Under the pieces are notes generated by a model. That model worked only from the letters and a program-made list of their open reading frames with translations, made no database searches and was not told where the DNA came from. Shown here piece after piece: positions 45,709 to 54,385 of a DNA stretch of 64,000 nucleotides (positions are counted from its first letter, which is position 1; each line of letters starts with the position of its first letter). Made by a program: the position numbers and the translations under genes. Source of the DNA: Agrobacterium rubi TR3 = NBRC 13261 (GTDB lineage: Bacteria > Pseudomonadota > Alphaproteobacteria > Rhizobiales > Rhizobiaceae). The DNA lies in NCBI RefSeq assembly GCF_000739935.1, contig NZ_BBJU01000007.1:248001-312000 (forward strand). The letters are read 5' to 3'.

Positions 45709-46464
45709 TCAGAGAGATTGCGCCGCATTGATGGACGACACGAAGCGCCGGGTGCGCTCCTGCGTCGGTGCGCGGAATATGGCGTCTGCCGTGCCGGTTT
45801 CCACCACCTTGCCCGCTTCCAGAAATACGACGTTATTGGCAATGCGAGACGCCAGACGTAGGTCATGCGTTGCCATGACCATGGTTGTTCCTTCGCGCGC
45901 GAGCTTGCCCAGCACTTCAACGACTTCTTCTGAAAGTTCCGGGTCGAGAGCGGATGTGGGCTCGTCACACAACAGCACTTGTGGGGAAGGCCCGAGCGCA
46001 CGGGCAATGGCAACGCGTTGCTGCTGTCCACCGGAAAGGTTGGCGGGCCACGCATCCGCCTTATGCGCCATGCCAACCTTGGTCAGCAGTTCCATGGCGC
46101 GATCTCTCGCTTTTTCGCGCGACCACTTCTGAACGATCAACAGGCCTTCCATGACGTTCTCGATGGCGGTGCGATGCGGAAACAACTGGAAATTCTGAAA
46201 CACCATGCCCGTCTGGCGGCGAATTTTCTGGATGGACTGCCATGGGGTTTTCTGGCCTGCGGTAAAGGACGTCGTGGCGTCGCCGATGCGCACGGTTCCC
46301 TCGGTAGGCAGTTCCAGCAGGTTGATACAGCGCAGCAGCGTGCTCTTGCCACCGCCCGAGGGCCCGACGAGTGCCGTTACGCTACCTTCGGGGAAGGTCA
46401 GAGAAATGTCTTTCAGGATCACCGCATCGCCGAAGCGTTTTTCGATGTTGGAAAGCTCGATCAT
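45709..46464 (-). CDS. Polar amino acid ABC transporter ATP-binding protein
   Basis: 251 residues. Walker A GPSGGGKST, Q-loop in MVFQNFQLFPHRT, signature LSGGQQQRVAIARA, Walker B VLLCDEPTSALDPELS, switch His in MATHDLRLA: the GlnQ/HisP class. Its ATG overlaps the permease stop by 4 bases. Last gene of the three-gene importer. Confidence 0.92.
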   Translation of the reverse strand: MIELSNIEKRFGDAVILKDISLTFPEGSVTALVGPSGGGKSTLLRCINLLELPTEGTVRIGDATTSFTAGQKTPWQSIQKIRRQTGMVFQNFQLFPHRTAIENVMEGLLIVQKWSREKARDRAMELLTKVGMAHKADAWPANLSGGQQQRVAIARALGPSPQVLLCDEPTSALDPELSEEVVEVLGKLAREGTTMVMATHDLRLASRIANNVVFLEAGKVVETGTADAIFRAPTQERTRRFVSSINAAQSL

Positions 46465-47141
46465 CGGCTGTTCTCCATCATGCCGCCATAACGCGCAAAG
46501 CGTACTTCCAGCCGCGCCTGCAAAGTGGACAGCACGGAACTCAGCGCCAGATAGATGATCGCTGCCTCGATGTAGAGGATGAGCGGCTCATAGGTGGTGG
46601 CGACGATACGCTGAGCTGACTGAAACAGTTCGGGCACGGTGATGGCTGCGGCAAGGGATGTGTCCTTGACCAGCGAAATGAAGGTGTTGGACAGCGGCGG
46701 CACGGCAACGCGCCCCGCCTGCGGCAGGATCGTGCGTTGCATCGCCTGACGCCAGCTCATGCCGGTCGAAAACGCGGCTTCCCACTGACCCTTGGGAACG
46801 GATGAGATGGCTGCGCGGATGATCTCTGACGTGTAGGCGCCGACGTTCAGCGTAAAGCCGATGAGCGCTGCCGGAAACGCATCCAGCAGAATGCCGATGC
46901 TCGGCAGGCCGTAAAAGATCACGAAAAGCTGGACCAGCAGCGGCGTACCTCTGATGACCCAGACATAGAAACGGGCCAGCAATCGCAACGGGGTTGGTCC
47001 GAAGAGCCGCGCGACTGCGGTTGCCAGCCCGAGGATCAATCCGAAAAGAAACGAAAGCAATGTCAGTGGTATCGTGAACTTCACGCCAGCCCAGAGCAGG
47101 GTCGGCAAAGAGTCCATCATCAATTGCAGCCAATGCGGCAC
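46461..47141 (-). CDS. Polar amino acid ABC transporter permease
   Basis: 226 residues with about five helices of the HisM/GlnP family: WAGVKFTIPLTLLSFLFGLI, WVIRGTPLLVQLFVIFYGLP and the EAA-like loop SSVPKGQWEAAFSTGMSWRQ. The GTG at 47141 has a perfect GAGGGG site 6 bases upstream and lies just beyond a terminator hairpin, so the longer reading back to 47222, which runs through that hairpin, is unlikely. One permease gene only, so a homodimeric channel. Confidence 0.9.
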   Translation of the reverse strand: MPHWLQLMMDSLPTLLWAGVKFTIPLTLLSFLFGLILGLATAVARLFGPTPLRLLARFYVWVIRGTPLLVQLFVIFYGLPSIGILLDAFPAALIGFTLNVGAYTSEIIRAAISSVPKGQWEAAFSTGMSWRQAMQRTILPQAGRVAVPPLSNTFISLVKDTSLAAAITVPELFQSAQRIVATTYEPLILYIEAAIIYLALSSVLSTLQARLEVRFARYGGMMENSR

Positions 47142-47154
47142 GGCGAGCCCCTCA

Positions 47155-47188
47155 ATAAAAAAACGAAGTCCGGCGCGAACGCCGGACT
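47155..47188 (-). terminator. Intra-operon terminator between binding protein and permease
   Basis: On the minus strand AGTCCGGCG-TTCG-CGCCGGACT followed by TCG and seven T. A very stable stem with a UUCG tetraloop. It should stop most transcripts after the binding protein gene, giving that protein in excess over permease and ATPase. Confidence 0.88.
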
Positions 47189-47249
47189 GTCTGGTCTTGT
47201 TCTGATCATGGCCTATTTCCACAGGGGAGAACAGGCCTGTAATGACGCC

Positions 47250-48023
47250 TTACTTGGAGACGTCCTGACCGAAATACTTGTCGGAAATCGTCTTGTAGGT
47301 GCCGTCTGTCTTGATGTCGGCCATGGCCTTGTTGATGGACGCCACCAAATCGTCGTCACCCTTGCGCACAATGATGCCCGAGTAATCCGCATCCGCCTTT
47401 TCAGCCACGATCTTGACCGGCGCCTTTGGCTGCTTCTTTTTAAAATCATAGAAGGAAAGGCTGTCATTGATCGTCGCGTCGGCGCGGCCCGTCAAAACGA
47501 GCTGGATCGACTGATCGAAACCATCCGTACCGACCAGTTCAGCACCTGCTTCCGTGGCCAGCTTGCCGAAGTTGCTGGTGAGCGACTGTGCGGACTTCTT
47601 GCCCTTCATGCCTTCGAAACCCTTGATGTCGTCATTCTTGTCGCTAACGATCAGAACGGCCTTCGATGCGATATAGGGCTCGGAGAAAGCATATTTCTGC
47701 TTGCGCGCTTCGGTAATGCCGACCTGGTTGATGACGGCGTCATAACGCTTGGAATCGAGACCGGCGATCAGGCCATCCCATTTGCCTTCCACGAACTCAG
47801 CCTTTACGCCCAGCTTCTTGGCGACAGCTTCACCAATTTCCACGTCGAAGCCAACGAGCTTGTTGCTGGCATCGTGGAACGTAAATGGTGCGTAGGTGCC
47901 TTCGGTGCCGATCTTGATCACACCAGCAGATTTGATCTGGTCAAGATTTTCGCCGGCGAAGGAAGGTGCGAAAATGGCAGCGTTGACTGCGGCGGCGGTT
48001 GCGATTGTCTTGAGCCAGCTCAT
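47250..48023 (-). CDS. Amino acid (probably cystine-type) ABC binding protein
   Basis: 257 residues. Signal peptide (MSWLKTIATAAAVNAAIFAP, cleaved near SFA), then a family 3 solute-binding fold: GVIKIGTEGTYAPFTFHD, LVGFDVEIGEAVAKKLGVKA, WDGLIAGLDSKRYDAVINQV, AFSEPYIASKAVL and SLTSNFGKLA. The overall pattern resembles the cystine-binding FliY/TcyJ group, but ligand choice is inference. First gene of the importer, with a terminator right after it. Confidence 0.88.
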   Translation of the reverse strand: MSWLKTIATAAAVNAAIFAPSFAGENLDQIKSAGVIKIGTEGTYAPFTFHDASNKLVGFDVEIGEAVAKKLGVKAEFVEGKWDGLIAGLDSKRYDAVINQVGITEARKQKYAFSEPYIASKAVLIVSDKNDDIKGFEGMKGKKSAQSLTSNFGKLATEAGAELVGTDGFDQSIQLVLTGRADATINDSLSFYDFKKKQPKAPVKIVAEKADADYSGIIVRKGDDDLVASINKAMADIKTDGTYKTISDKYFGQDVSK

Positions 48024-48159
48024 CGGTGTTCCTTTCAGGAATTTCTAGTAACGTCTCATCCCATAAATCCTGCCCGTTTAAACGGCAAAAAGACGCAAAA
48101 AGATGCAGCTTGGGAGAATATTTTTCTCTTCCTCAGCGCTTCGCCCGGATCGCTCGGTT

Positions 48160-48178
48160 GAGTGCTCGACGAGCACTC
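48160..48178. repeat. Perfect 19-base palindrome
   Basis: GAGTGCTCG-A-CGAGCACTC, 9-base arms around one base. No T-run follows, so it is more likely an operator or structural element than a terminator. Midway between two divergent transcription units. Confidence 0.6.
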
Positions 48179-48305
48179 TCCGAAAACGCGTCAAGCGCTC
48201 TCTCACAGCGCAGAATCACTTTAAAAATCAGCGATATGCTCTTTCGGGAATTCGTGCTGTCAAGGTGATCTTGAGGTTAATTTCTAGCGGTCGACACGGG
48301 GCGCG

Positions 48306-48320
48306 TTAACCATTTATTAA
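48306..48320 (+). promoter_or_regulatory. CtrA-type box upstream of minC
   Basis: TTAACCATTTATTAA matches TTAA-N7-TTAA exactly and carries TTAACC in both halves. It lies 43 bases before the minC ATG, suitable for CtrA bound over a -35 region. CtrA control of minCDE has been reported in Sinorhizobium. Confidence 0.7.
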
Positions 48321-48362
48321 CCACATTTGCGGTACCTCATTGTCAATGATTTGTTTACCAAG

Positions 48363-49100
48363 ATGACCAAAGTGCTAACAGACACCTCACGCTCAATTCG
48401 TATAAAAGGCCGATCGTTTCTCGCGGTTGTGCTGTCGCCTGAGCAGCCTCTGGACCAGTGGCTGGAGCGGCTTGATGATCTGGCAGCGCGGTCCGCCGGT
48501 TTCTTCCTGTCGCGTGCCGTCGTGCTCGATGTTGCGGATCTGAAACTCGATAAGGCAGGTCTCAAGGGGCTGATAGCCGAACTTGTTTCGCGCAACGTCG
48601 CCATCATGGGTATCGAAGGCGCACGCCCGTCCATGATTGAGGCGGGCATGCCACCGGCCCTGAAGGGTGGAAAGGCTGCCTCTGATATCGAGGTGGAGCC
48701 TGTCTCGCTCGCGACGGCAGAGGTGGAAGAAGAACCTGTGCGGGTTCCGGTGACGGAGATTCGCAGCACAGTGCAGTCGCTGATGATCAGCGAGCCGGTT
48801 CGCTCCGGTCAGTCGGTGATCTTTCCCGAGGGCGATGTGACCGTTGTCGGTTCCGTTGCGTCAGGTGCGGAGATCATCGCAGGCGGGTCGATTCACATTT
48901 ATGGCGCACTGCGTGGTCGCGCCATGGCGGGTTCGCTTGGAAATGCTTCGGCGCGGATTTTTTGCAAGAAGCTGGAAGCCGAGCTGCTGGCCATCGATGG
49001 TGTCTACAAGGTGGCTGAAGATATCGATCCGAAGCTGCGCGGCCAAGCCGTTCAGCTCTGGCTGGAAAACGATACGATCAAAGCCGAAAAACTCAATTAG
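48363..49100 (+). CDS. minC: Septum-site determining protein MinC
   Basis: 245 residues. N-terminal FtsZ-inhibiting domain (SIRIKGRSFLAVVLSPEQPL, VVLDVADLKLDKAGLKGLIA), a variable linker, and the C-terminal beta-helix that binds MinD (VRSGQSVIFPEGDVTVVGSV, GGSIHIYGALRGRAMAG, GNASARIFCKKLEAELLAIDG). It blocks FtsZ ring formation away from midcell. First of minCDE. The ATG at 48363 is chosen by family similarity; a TTG at 48327 is in frame and the ribosome site is weak for both. Confidence 0.93.
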   Translation: MTKVLTDTSRSIRIKGRSFLAVVLSPEQPLDQWLERLDDLAARSAGFFLSRAVVLDVADLKLDKAGLKGLIAELVSRNVAIMGIEGARPSMIEAGMPPALKGGKAASDIEVEPVSLATAEVEEEPVRVPVTEIRSTVQSLMISEPVRSGQSVIFPEGDVTVVGSVASGAEIIAGGSIHIYGALRGRAMAGSLGNASARIFCKKLEAELLAIDGVYKVAEDIDPKLRGQAVQLWLENDTIKAEKLN

Positions 49101-49130
49101 GCCGTAAGCGGCAGAAAACAGGAGAGCAGG

Positions 49131-49943
49131 ATGGGGAAGGTAGTTGTCGTTACTTCCGGCAAGGGAGGCGTAGGCAAAACCACGTCGACTGCCGCGCTCG
49201 GTGCGGCGCTGGCACAGAACAAGGAAAAGGTCGTCGTCGTTGATTTTGACGTCGGTCTTCGTAACCTCGATCTGGTCATGGGCGCGGAACGCCGCGTCGT
49301 TTACGATCTGGTCAACGTCATTCAGGGCGACGCGAAGCTGCCGCAGGCGCTGATCCGTGACAAGCGTCTCGATACGCTGTTTCTGCTGCCTGCCTCGCAG
49401 ACACGCGATAAGGACAATCTGACGCCTGAGGGTGTCGAGTGGGTTATCGGCGAGTTGAAGAAGCATTTTGATTGGGTCATCTGCGATAGCCCTGCCGGTA
49501 TCGAACGCGGCGCGACGCTTGCCATGCGCCATGCGGATGTTGCCGTTGTGGTGACCAACCCGGAAGTATCCTCGGTTCGCGATTCCGATCGCATCATCGG
49601 CCTGCTGGATTCCAAGACGCTGAAGGCCGAACGCGGCGAGCGGATGGAAAAGCACCTGCTCCTGACCCGCTACGACTCCGTGCGTGCAGAGCGTGGCGAC
49701 ATGCTGAAGGTCGAAGACGTCCTGGAAATTCTCTCCATCCCGCTGATCGGCATCATTCCTGAGAGCATGGACGTTCTTCGCGCCTCCAACGTTGGTGCGC
49801 CTGTTACGCTGGCGGATGCGAAGTCTCCACCTGCCATGGCTTATTTCGATGCGGCACGTCGTCTGCGTGGCGAAGACGTTCCGATGATGATCCCCGGCGA
49901 AAAGCGTGGCATCTTCGCCAAGTTCTTCGGGAGGGCCGCATGA
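49131..49943 (+). CDS. minD: Septum-site determining ATPase MinD
   Basis: 270 residues. Deviant Walker [12 protein letters not shown] (10-20, with K11 and K16), [16 protein letters not shown], switch [14 protein letters not shown], and a short amphipathic C-terminal membrane-targeting helix ([11 protein letters not shown]). ATP-bound MinD sits on the membrane, recruits MinC, and is released by MinE. It overlaps minE by 4 bases. AGGAGAGCAGG lies upstream of the ATG. Confidence 0.97.
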   Translation: MGKVVVVTSGKGGVGKTTSTAALGAALAQNKEKVVVVDFDVGLRNLDLVMGAERRVVYDLVNVIQGDAKLPQALIRDKRLDTLFLLPASQTRDKDNLTPEGVEWVIGELKKHFDWVICDSPAGIERGATLAMRHADVAVVVTNPEVSSVRDSDRIIGLLDSKTLKAERGERMEKHLLLTRYDSVRAERGDMLKVEDVLEILSIPLIGIIPESMDVLRASNVGAPVTLADAKSPPAMAYFDAARRLRGEDVPMMIPGEKRGIFAKFFGRAA

Positions 49944-50200
49944 GCATTTTCAACCTTTTCCGCAAACAGAAATCGGCGCCTCTTGCGCGTGAGCGGTTGC
50001 AGGTTCTGCTGGCGCATGAACGCAACGGCGTGGGCAATGAGCTTGTCGCTCTGTTGCGGGAAGAAATTCTCGCCGTGATCGCCAAGCACGTCCAGATCGA
50101 CAGCGACAAGGTTCACGTCAAGATGGACAGCGACGAGCATGTCTCGCTGCTGGAAATCGATGTCGAAATCCCCCTGGCTGCCAGCCTGCGCGCTGCCTGA
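49940..50200 (+). CDS. minE: Cell division topological specificity factor MinE
   Basis: 86 residues. N-terminal membrane/MinD-contact segment ([20 protein letters not shown]), then the beta-alpha-beta dimer domain ([30 protein letters not shown]). It stimulates MinD ATPase and drives pole-to-pole oscillation. ATGA overlap with minD. A strong terminator follows. Confidence 0.96.
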   Translation: MSIFNLFRKQKSAPLARERLQVLLAHERNGVGNELVALLREEILAVIAKHVQIDSDKVHVKMDSDEHVSLLEIDVEIPLAASLRAA

Positions 50201-50217
50201 TCACGTCTCTTCAAATG

Positions 50218-50256
50218 AAAAGACCGCCCGGATGACAATTCGGGCGGTCTTTTTGT
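50218..50256 (+). terminator. Bidirectional terminator between minE and fsr
   Basis: AAAAGACCGCCCG/CGGGCGGTCTTTTT stem around a 10-base loop, with A-run and T-run so it serves both the minCDE operon and the convergent efflux gene. Confidence 0.9.
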
Positions 50257-50264
50257 GTTGGTGA

Positions 50265-51470
50265 TCAGGCTGCTTTTCTGCGGCTTGGCAGTTGTGGCAG
50301 GAAGACCGTGAGCAAGCCCAGAAGCGGCATGTAGGAGCAGATGCGGTAGACGAACTCTATGCCTTCGCGGTCTGCGAACACGCCGAGGACAGCGGCGCCG
50401 ATGCCGCCGAAGCCGAAGGCAAAGCCGAAGAACATGCCTGCGATCAAGCCCACGCGTCCAGGCACCAACTCCTGCGCGAAGACGACGATGGCCGAAAATG
50501 CCGAGGAGAAGATGAAGCCGATCAGCACTACGAGAATGGCAGTCCACGTGAGGTTTGCGTAGGGCAGAAGCAGCGCGAACGGTATGACGCCGAGGATCGA
50601 GAACCAGATGACGACGCGCGAGCCGAATTTGTCACCGATAGGGCCACCGAAGAACACACCGGCAGCCGACGCGCCGAGGAACAGGAAGAGAAGCAATTGC
50701 GCGCTTTGGACCTCAAGACCGAATTTCTCAATCGTGTAGAAGGTGAAATAGCTCGACAGACTTGCCAGATAGGCATTCTTGGTCGCGGTCAGGATGAGCA
50801 GAACGACAAGCGTCATCAACACCTTGTTTTTCGCCATCGGCAGCGCGCGGCTGACGGGTGGACGACCCGCATTGCTGCGGCGGTGACGGCTGTACCAGAC
50901 GCTGACCCATGAGAGCACGGCAAATCCGGCAAGGGCGATAAGCGAAAACCAACTGAGGCTCTGCTGACCCATCGGCAAAACGACGAACGCAGCGAGAAGC
51001 GGCCCAATCGCCGTTCCCGTGTTGCCGCCGACCTGAAAGAAGGATTGTGCCAGACCATGGCGACCGCCCGATGCAACACGTGCAACACGCGACGCTTCCG
51101 GGTGGAAGATAGCCGAGCCGATGCCGATCAGGCACGCGCCGATCACCAGAACCGGAAAGCTATGCGCATAGGCAAGCGTGATCAAACCGGCGCAGGTGGA
51201 CAGCATGGCTACCGGCAGCGAGAACGGCATGGGCCATTTGTCCGTGGCAATGCCAACGGCCGGTTGCAGTAGCGACGCGGTGACCTGAAACGCGAAGGTC
51301 AAAAGGCCGATCTGGACGAAATCCAGCGCGTAATTTGCCTTGAGAAGCGGATAAAGCGATGTCAGCAGCGACTGCATGATATCGTTGAGCATGTGGCAGA
51401 AGCTTGCAGCAGCGATGATCGAAAACGTCGTTTTTTCAGCGGAAAAGCTCGTGCTGGTCACACTCGCCAT
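50265..51470 (-). CDS. fsr: MFS efflux transporter (fosmidomycin resistance Fsr-like)
   Basis: 401 residues, 12 predicted helices. The N-terminus (SFCHMLNDIMQSLLTSLYPL, QIGLLTFAFQVTASLLQPAVG), IGIGSAIFHPEASRVAR, QSFFQVGGNTGTAIGPLLAA and EYGGDKFGSRVV-type loop (GGPIGDKFGSR) are those of the Fsr family. E. coli Fsr exports fosmidomycin; natural substrates are uncertain. It is divergent from an AraC regulator that probably controls it. Confidence 0.85.
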   Translation of the reverse strand: MASVTSTSFSAEKTTFSIIAAASFCHMLNDIMQSLLTSLYPLLKANYALDFVQIGLLTFAFQVTASLLQPAVGIATDKWPMPFSLPVAMLSTCAGLITLAYAHSFPVLVIGACLIGIGSAIFHPEASRVARVASGGRHGLAQSFFQVGGNTGTAIGPLLAAFVVLPMGQQSLSWFSLIALAGFAVLSWVSVWYSRHRRSNAGRPPVSRALPMAKNKVLMTLVVLLILTATKNAYLASLSSYFTFYTIEKFGLEVQSAQLLLFLFLGASAAGVFFGGPIGDKFGSRVVIWFSILGVIPFALLLPYANLTWTAILVVLIGFIFSSAFSAIVVFAQELVPGRVGLIAGMFFGFAFGFGGIGAAVLGVFADREGIEFVYRICSYMPLLGLLTVFLPQLPSRRKAA

Positions 51471-51572
51471 GGGTTTCTCTCCAGATAGTCTTCATGATTT
51501 GCGGCCCTTGTACGCGCATTGTTTTCGGCCTGCTTTTGTGCTCTGGTCTAGTTTTTACGCGAGTGGGCCAAA

Positions 51573-52415
51573 ATGCTGGATGGTTTTATTGAGGGGACAA
51601 GCTTTCTGCGCAGTGATGAGCATGACGCCATGCTCAGTTTCATTGATGGCCACAATGAATCCGTGCTTGCGCTTCGTCGCCTTTATCCCGAGGGCTTCAA
51701 AAGCCCGGTGCATTTGCACAGCAAAACTCAGTTGTGGTTTGCGCATAGTGGTGTCGTGATCGTCAGCACAGGCGATGGGCGGTGGATGATACCGCCCGGC
51801 CATGGGCTCATCATTCCCGCAGGATTGCATCATTCCAGCGAAATGATCAGCGATGTGGAGATGCATTCCGTCTATGTCCACCGTGATGTGATCAACACCG
51901 ACCGACCACGCGTCGTGGGGATGACGGTTTTGGCGGGCAATCTGATCCATGAACTCGTTCAAGATGACGTGAGACGATCAGGCGCGCGCAGGCGCGAACT
52001 GGTGATGGAATTGTTGATGGATGAAATCGGCCAACTGCCCGAACAGCCGCTGGGGCTTCCTTTTCCGTCGCAGCCGAACATAGCAGTGCTCTGCAGACAT
52101 TTTCTCACCACCCCGGCCGCCAATGCCAGCATCGATGATTGGGCGCAGACGCTGGGCATGAGTAGGCGTACATTTACCCGCGTGTTTCGCGCCGAGACCG
52201 GTGTGAGTTTCGTGACATGGCGACAGCAAGCCTGCATTTTCGCCTCTCTACCGCGTCTGGCCAGCGGAGAAAGCGTGACGAATGTTGCGCTGGATGCGGG
52301 GTATGAGAACGTCTCTGCCTTCACCACCATGTTCCGGCGTATGCTGGGCAGTTCGCCGAGTGCCTATTTGAAAGCGACCGGGATGCGACAGGCAAACGGG
52401 TCCATCTCCTCTTAA
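51573..52415 (+). CDS. AraC-family regulator divergent from fsr
   Basis: 280 residues: N-terminal cupin (HLHSKTQLWFAHSGVVIVST, RWMIPPGHGLIIPAGLHHSS) and C-terminal AraC HTH pair (ASIDDWAQTLGMSRRTFTRV, LDAGYENVSAFTTMFRRMLG). The compact one-domain sensor is of the NimR type that governs adjacent efflux genes. The starts are about 100 bases apart. It likely induces fsr in response to a toxic ligand; the ligand is unknown. Confidence 0.87.
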   Translation: MLDGFIEGTSFLRSDEHDAMLSFIDGHNESVLALRRLYPEGFKSPVHLHSKTQLWFAHSGVVIVSTGDGRWMIPPGHGLIIPAGLHHSSEMISDVEMHSVYVHRDVINTDRPRVVGMTVLAGNLIHELVQDDVRRSGARRRELVMELLMDEIGQLPEQPLGLPFPSQPNIAVLCRHFLTTPAANASIDDWAQTLGMSRRTFTRVFRAETGVSFVTWRQQACIFASLPRLASGESVTNVALDAGYENVSAFTTMFRRMLGSSPSAYLKATGMRQANGSISS

Positions 52416-52425
52416 AGAGTTGCGC

Positions 52426-53325
52426 CTATCGCCCAGCTACCAGTTCGTGCAGCCAGTCCGCCAGCTTCAGCGCGGCTCCCTTTCTATCCTTGGAGCCTAC
52501 CAACCAATAGCCACGCTCCGGTGCCTCCACAGTCGGCCCGACGCCAACAAGCGCACCACTTTCCAACAAGCCATCCACTAAGCCTGCCCAGCCCAACGCA
52601 ATGCCCTGTTGGCCGATGGCAGACTGAATGACCAGCGAATAGGTGTTGAAACTGATATCGCCGCGCCCGTACTCCTGGCCTCTGGCAACCCCGACACCTG
52701 CCAGATAACTGGGCCAGTCGAACCAAGTCGATGGCCAGGAGCTCTCCAGATGGATGAGCTTCAGCCCCGCCAAGTGTTGCGGTGTCACCGTATCGTTCGG
52801 AACATCGAAAAAGCCCGGCGCGCAGACCGGTCTTACACTTTCCGGTACCAGCAATATCCCGCCGTCTTCCGCGTCGGCGCGTGATCCAAAGATGATCAGC
52901 ACATCGTTGTCAGCCACATTCTGGCGAAGCGGATTTTGAGTTGCTGCAATTTGAATATGAACATCTGGATACCGAGCGCGGAAAGCCTGCATTCTTGGGA
53001 TCAGCCAGAGTGATGAGAAGGCGTAATCGGTGTGCACGCGCACCGTTGGTCTGGACGCGCCCTTGAGTTCACCTGTCATCCTATCGATTTCGGCGACATG
53101 GCGACTGACGAGGCCATACAGCCTCAAGCCTTCCTGTGTCAGTTCCACCCCGCGGTGTTGCCGCTTCAAAAGTCGAATGCCAAGTTCTTCCTCAAGACGG
53201 CGCATCTGATAGCTGACCGCAGGCTGGGTCAAACCGAGCTCTTGTGCTGCGGCCGTCAAGCTCCCACGTCGCCCGATCACCTCCAGTATCCGCATCCATC
53301 CGAGGTTGATCGGCCGATCAGCCAT
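52426..53325 (-). CDS. LysR-family regulator of choline sulfate use
   Basis: 299 residues. N-terminal winged HTH (LEVIGRRGSLTAAAQELGLT, VSYQMRRLEEELGIRLLKRQ) and a periplasmic-binding-like effector domain (VHTDYAFSSLWLIPRMQAFR, NDVLIIFGSRADAEDGGILL). Divergent from choX-betC with 91 bases between starts, the arrangement of the choline sulfate utilisation regulator family. It presumably activates choX-betC with choline or choline sulfate as ligand. Confidence 0.87.
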   Translation of the reverse strand: MADRPINLGWMRILEVIGRRGSLTAAAQELGLTQPAVSYQMRRLEEELGIRLLKRQHRGVELTQEGLRLYGLVSRHVAEIDRMTGELKGASRPTVRVHTDYAFSSLWLIPRMQAFRARYPDVHIQIAATQNPLRQNVADNDVLIIFGSRADAEDGGILLVPESVRPVCAPGFFDVPNDTVTPQHLAGLKLIHLESSWPSTWFDWPSYLAGVGVARGQEYGRGDISFNTYSLVIQSAIGQQGIALGWAGLVDGLLESGALVGVGPTVEAPERGYWLVGSKDRKGAALKLADWLHELVAGR

Positions 53326-53416
53326 AAAGAATCCTTTTATTAGCCATTAAAAAATAGCCGCTTCACGGCAAAGATCAATCCGTTGTTCATTGAAAATCCA
53401 AAAACGGAGAGCGGCA

Positions 53417-54370
53417 ATGAACAAGAAATCTCGCATAGGACACATAACCTCAGGCCTGTTTTTTCTTGTCGCTGCTTTTGCAGGACATGCCCAAGCGGCC
53501 GATGACGCCGCCTGCAAGACAATCCGCCTGAGCGATCCCGGCTGGACCGATATCACTGCGACCAATGGCGTTGCCTCCGTGGTGCTGGGTGCGCTGGGAT
53601 ACGAGCCAGACGTCAAGACCCTTTCGGTGCCTATCGGTTATCAGGCGATGAAAAACGGAGAAATCGATGTCTTCCTCGGCAACTGGATGCCTGCCCAGAA
53701 ATCCTTTATCGACGATCTGAACGCCGCAAAGGCTGTCGAGGTTATCGGACAAAATCTGGAAGGCGCCAAATTCACGCTCGCCGTACCATCCTATATGGCC
53801 GACAAAGGCATCAAGGATTTCGCCGATCTTTCCAAGCATGCCGATGAGTTCGACAAGAAGATTTACGGTATTGAGCCCGGCGCACCAGCCAATCAGAACA
53901 TTCAGAAGATCATCGCTGACGAGAAATTCGGTTTGAAAGATTGGGAGCTAGTCGAATCCGGCGAGCAGGCGATGTTGTCCCAGGTGGAACGTGCGGGTAA
54001 ATCCAAGAAAGGCGTCGTTTTTCTCGCATGGGCACCACACCCGATGAACGAGAAATTCTCCATCGAATATCTCTCCGGCGGTGACGACTATTTCGGACCC
54101 AACTTTGGCGGTGCGCAGGTCTACACGCTGGCACGCACGGGCTGGACGGCACAGTGCCCGAATGCGACAGCCCTGCTGAAGAACCTGAAGTTCGACGTCG
54201 GCATGGAAAACAAGCTGATGGGCGATATTCTGGGTGGTCAGACAGCGACGGACGCGGCCACAGCTTGGTTGAAAGCCAATCCAAAGGCCATCGATAGCTG
54301 GCTTTCCGGTGTAACGACGCTGGACGGAAAGCCGGGTGACGCAGCGGTCAAGGCTGCAGTCGGTCTTTGA
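53417..54370 (+). CDS. choX: Choline ABC transporter binding protein ChoX
   Basis: 317 residues. Signal peptide (HITSGLFFLVAAFAGHAQA), then an OpuAC-type binding protein. The aromatic box for the quaternary ammonium is visible as W in DPGWTD, W in LGNWMP, Y in PSYMAD and W in LAWAPHP. The start at 53417 has GGAGAGCGG upstream. No permease (ChoW) or ATPase (ChoV) gene follows, so the rest of the importer is elsewhere. It is followed by betC after 15 bases, suggesting uptake of choline sulfate and/or choline. Confidence 0.92.
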   Translation: MNKKSRIGHITSGLFFLVAAFAGHAQAADDAACKTIRLSDPGWTDITATNGVASVVLGALGYEPDVKTLSVPIGYQAMKNGEIDVFLGNWMPAQKSFIDDLNAAKAVEVIGQNLEGAKFTLAVPSYMADKGIKDFADLSKHADEFDKKIYGIEPGAPANQNIQKIIADEKFGLKDWELVESGEQAMLSQVERAGKSKKGVVFLAWAPHPMNEKFSIEYLSGGDDYFGPNFGGAQVYTLARTGWTAQCPNATALLKNLKFDVGMENKLMGDILGGQTATDAATAWLKANPKAIDSWLSGVTTLDGKPGDAAVKAAVGL

Positions 54371-54385
54371 TATCAGGATAAGTGC

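Larger units (their letters stand above)
48024..48362. other. Divergent intergenic region between the amino acid importer and minC
   Basis: 339 bases without a gene. It holds a perfect 12-base dyad CCGTTTAAACGG (48074-48085) near the binding protein start, a long palindrome at 48160-48178, and a CtrA-type box at 48306-48320 before minC. Confidence 0.7.
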
